This document shows, one piece after another, positions 21,163 through 22,514 of a stretch of 22,514 nucleotides of DNA. Below the pieces are notes generated by a model, which worked only from the letters and a program-made list of their open reading frames with translations, was not told the DNA's origin and made no database searches. The position numbers and the translations under genes are program-made. This stretch comes from an uncultured Eubacteriales bacterium (GTDB lineage: Bacteria > Bacillota > Clostridia > Oscillospirales > Oscillospiraceae), in contig URQY01000029.1 in assembly GCA_900550165.1 (NCBI GenBank), positions 1-22,514 on the forward strand, in the 5' to 3' direction. Numbering within the stretch: position 1 is the stretch's first letter; each line of letters starts with the position of its first letter.

Positions 21163-21917
21163 CCTCTGCACTTCTCCAGCATCTCTTTGATATCGGCCTT
21201 GTCATGCACGCCGACCATGCCGGTCAGCGTATGGCGGTCCTGCACGACGGCAAGCGTCGGGATGGAGTCGATGCCGAACATGGAGGCAAGGTTCGGCTGC
21301 TCGTCAACGTTGACCTTGCAGAACTTGACCTTGTCCTCTTCCGCATTCAGCTCGGCAAACACCGGCGCCATCATCTTGCACGGCTGGCACCACTCGGCCC
21401 AGAAGTCAATGATGATGAGGCCCGGATCGTCGAGCACCTCGGTCTGGAAGTTTTCCTCCGTCAGCGTAACGATCTCGGTAAAGGTGCGCGTCTCGACATA
21501 CGGCTCGTGGAAGCCGCCTCCGCAGCCGCCGCAGCCACCGCCGCAAGCGCTGCATCCGGCTCCGCAGCCTGCACCGCAGCCGGCGGCGCTCGCGCCGCTG
21601 TCGCCGGTCATCAGCTCCAGGCTGCCGTCGAGAAAGCGGTCGACCGCCTGATCAGCCTCGCCGGAAACACCGGTGCAGAGCACCATGTGCGCGTTTTCGA
21701 CCGCACTGCGCGCGCCGGGGCCGATGCTGCCGCAGATGATGAGGTCGACGCCCTTCTCCTTCAGCCCGGACGCGACCTTCTCATGGTCGGTATCGTCAAA
21801 GGTGACGGTCTCCTTCTCGATGGGCTTGATATCCTCAACGCTGTAAATGGTAAACTCCTTGGACTGGCCGAAGTGCTGGAGCACCTGGCCATTCTCGCAG
21901 GGGATGGCAATTTTCAT
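21159..21917 (-). CDS. Fusion: NifX/NifB-type (DiNase_FeMo-co) domain, Cys-rich linker, thioredoxin
   Basis: 252 aa in one frame. Residues 1-103 (MKIAIPCENGQVLQHFGQSK; LIICGSIGPGARSA) are a dinitrogenase iron-molybdenum cofactor biosynthesis-type domain. Residues 113-135 form a Gly/Ala/Cys linker with six cysteines (114, 118, 122, 125, 129, 132). Residues 145-252 are thioredoxin: buried Asp171, active site WCQPC (176-180), cis-Pro in SIPT (220). The active site is CQPC in place of the usual CGPC. The ATG at 21917 follows AAAGGAAAA; longer in-frame starts cross the promoter. No nif genes lie nearby, so a role in iron-sulfur or metal cofactor handling under redox control is more likely than nitrogen fixation. 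Confidence 0.9.
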   Translation of the reverse strand: MKIAIPCENGQVLQHFGQSKEFTIYSVEDIKPIEKETVTFDDTDHEKVASGLKEKGVDLIICGSIGPGARSAVENAHMVLCTGVSGEADQAVDRFLDGSLELMTGDSGASAAGCGAGCGAGCSACGGGCGGCGGGFHEPYVETRTFTEIVTLTEENFQTEVLDDPGLIIIDFWAEWCQPCKMMAPVFAELNAEEDKVKFCKVNVDEQPNLASMFGIDSIPTLAVVQDRHTLTGMVGVHDKADIKEMLEKCRG

Positions 21918-21978
21918 GGTTATTTTTCCTTTCCGCTCTATTGCTTCGGCGGCAGCGCCGCCATATTGAGCCGAAGGT

Positions 21979-22007
21979 AGTTTACCACGCTTTTGTGCGC
22001 CGTACAA
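21979..22007 (-). promoter_or_regulatory. Probable promoter of the NifX-thioredoxin/FTR operon
   Basis: TTGTAC (22007-22002), 17-bp spacer, TAAACT (21984-21979) on the minus strand, 61 bp before the start. Hexamers are moderate. Confidence 0.45.
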
Positions 22008-22048
22008 CCGCAAATTTGTAAACAAACCATGGCCGCAGCCGTTTTGTC

Positions 22049-22077
22049 TTGCAATTGTAGCCGCCCCGTGATAGAGT
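22049..22077 (+). promoter_or_regulatory. Probable promoter of the last gene
   Basis: TTGCAA (22049-22054), 17-bp spacer, TAGAGT (22072-22077), 54 bp before the ATG at 22132. Confidence 0.45.
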
Positions 22078-22131
22078 GAAATCAAACAAGGCGCTTTGCC
22101 GCAAAATGACAACCGACAGGAGGCAGCACTT

Positions 22132-22514
22132 ATGAAAAAATCAGAACTGGCGATCCTTTCCGTCCTCATCCTTGCCGCCGTGTTTGTTTTCAACGGCAAG
22201 ATCAACAAAGTGACGAATCCCTGTGTGCAGGACTATGTCGCAGGTCAGGGGAACATCAGAGGGAATGTAAACGTCGAGGACTATTACGAGCGCGACGCGC
22301 GCTTTGCGATCGGCGCGGGAGAAGACGGGTATGCCGTTTTCAAAGACCCCGGCGAGGCCTTTGCCGCGCTGCGCGAAAACTATCCGGAGGGCATTTCGCT
22401 CATCCGAAAGGAGTTCCATCTGCTCGGGCTTTCAAAGCTCAATTACCCCTCCTACCAAACTTACGGCTGGCAGGCCACAAGCGGCTCGGAAGAGGCTCGT
22501 CAGCAGGCCAGATT
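22132..22514 (+). CDS. Membrane-anchored or secreted protein of unknown function (3' end cut off)
   Basis: 127 codons are visible and the frame is open at the window end. AGGAGG (22118-22123) lies 8 nt before the ATG. The N-terminus MKKSELAILSVLILAAVFVF is a signal anchor; the rest, starting NGKINKVTNPCVQDYVAGQG, is hydrophilic and would be outside the cell. I recognise no domain in the visible part. Confidence 0.8.
   Translation, partial: MKKSELAILSVLILAAVFVFNGKINKVTNPCVQDYVAGQGNIRGNVNVEDYYERDARFAIGAGEDGYAVFKDPGEAFAALRENYPEGISLIRKEFHLLGLSKLNYPSYQTYGWQATSGSEEARQQAR

Noticed and set aside
21490..21600. GCC/CCG-rich repeat-like DNA as a repeat element or array
   Set aside because: Explained by the Gly/Cys/Ala codons of the linker in the fusion protein.
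21519..21610. Frameshift or assembly joining of separate nifX-like and thioredoxin genes
   Set aside because: One uninterrupted frame, no internal start with a ribosome binding site at the junction, and a meaningful Cys-rich linker; treated as a true fusion.
20559..21980. 473-codon plus-strand open frame spanning the third small gene, a terminator and the thioredoxin fusion
   Set aside because: Crosses a strong bidirectional terminator and is out of frame or antisense to better-supported genes.

Overview
The window looks like a chromosomal segment of a GC-rich, endospore-forming member of the Clostridia. An Oscillospiraceae-like gut anaerobe is my best guess. The evidence is two complete early-sporulation loci (spoIIAA-spoIIAB-sigF and spoIIGA-sigE), a valyl T-box leader, Firmicutes-type SOS boxes, strong AGGAGG ribosome binding sites, and anaerobe-style iron-sulfur proteins (radical SAM, ferredoxin-like aldo/keto reductase, FTR-like protein). 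I see no IS element, phage gene, CRISPR array, tRNA or rRNA. Gene order is dense with many ATGA overlaps.

Layout. 1-2360 (-): PcrA/UvrD helicase, cut at its C-terminus by the window edge. 2361-2531: divergent control region with a consensus sigma-A promoter covered by two LexA boxes. 2532-4811 (+): an SOS-type operon encoding a 40-aa membrane peptide, a radical-SAM DNA repair/modification candidate with a helix-hairpin-helix and a C-terminal QLSLF clamp-type motif, and its DUF4130 partner. The partner gene runs tail-to-tail 119 bp into sigF. 4693-6165 (-): spoIIA operon. 6339-6818 (+): PPOX flavoprotein. 6987-8509 (-): aldo/keto reductase plus GNAT acetyltransferase. 8664-10386 (+): PadR regulator and a permease-prefix/SEDS membrane protein, ending in a strong bidirectional terminator.

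10471-14056 (-): a promoter and valine-specific T-box leader, then a YcxB-like membrane protein, then valS. 14053-15556 (-): spoIIGA-sigE. 15721-17742 (-): LURP-one protein, RarA, DUF951 and a 29-aa membrane peptide in one tight operon. 17879-18517 (+): endonuclease III. 18590-19667 (-): ECF sigma factor with a membrane anti-sigma candidate. 19832-20848 (+): three small unrecognised genes in a row, with a possible sporulation-type promoter. 20965-21917 (-): a NifX-like/Cys-rich/thioredoxin fusion translationally coupled to an FTR-like iron-sulfur protein. 22132-end (+): start of an unknown membrane-anchored or secreted protein.

Themes. Genome maintenance is dense (PcrA, SOS rSAM operon, RarA, Nth) and interleaved with sporulation control. 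The most promising less-described systems are the SOS cassette with its membrane peptide and clamp motif, its antisense collision with sigF, the NifX-thioredoxin/FTR redox pair, and the three-gene small-protein cluster. Protein assignments come from reading motifs and remembered family features. No database search was run.
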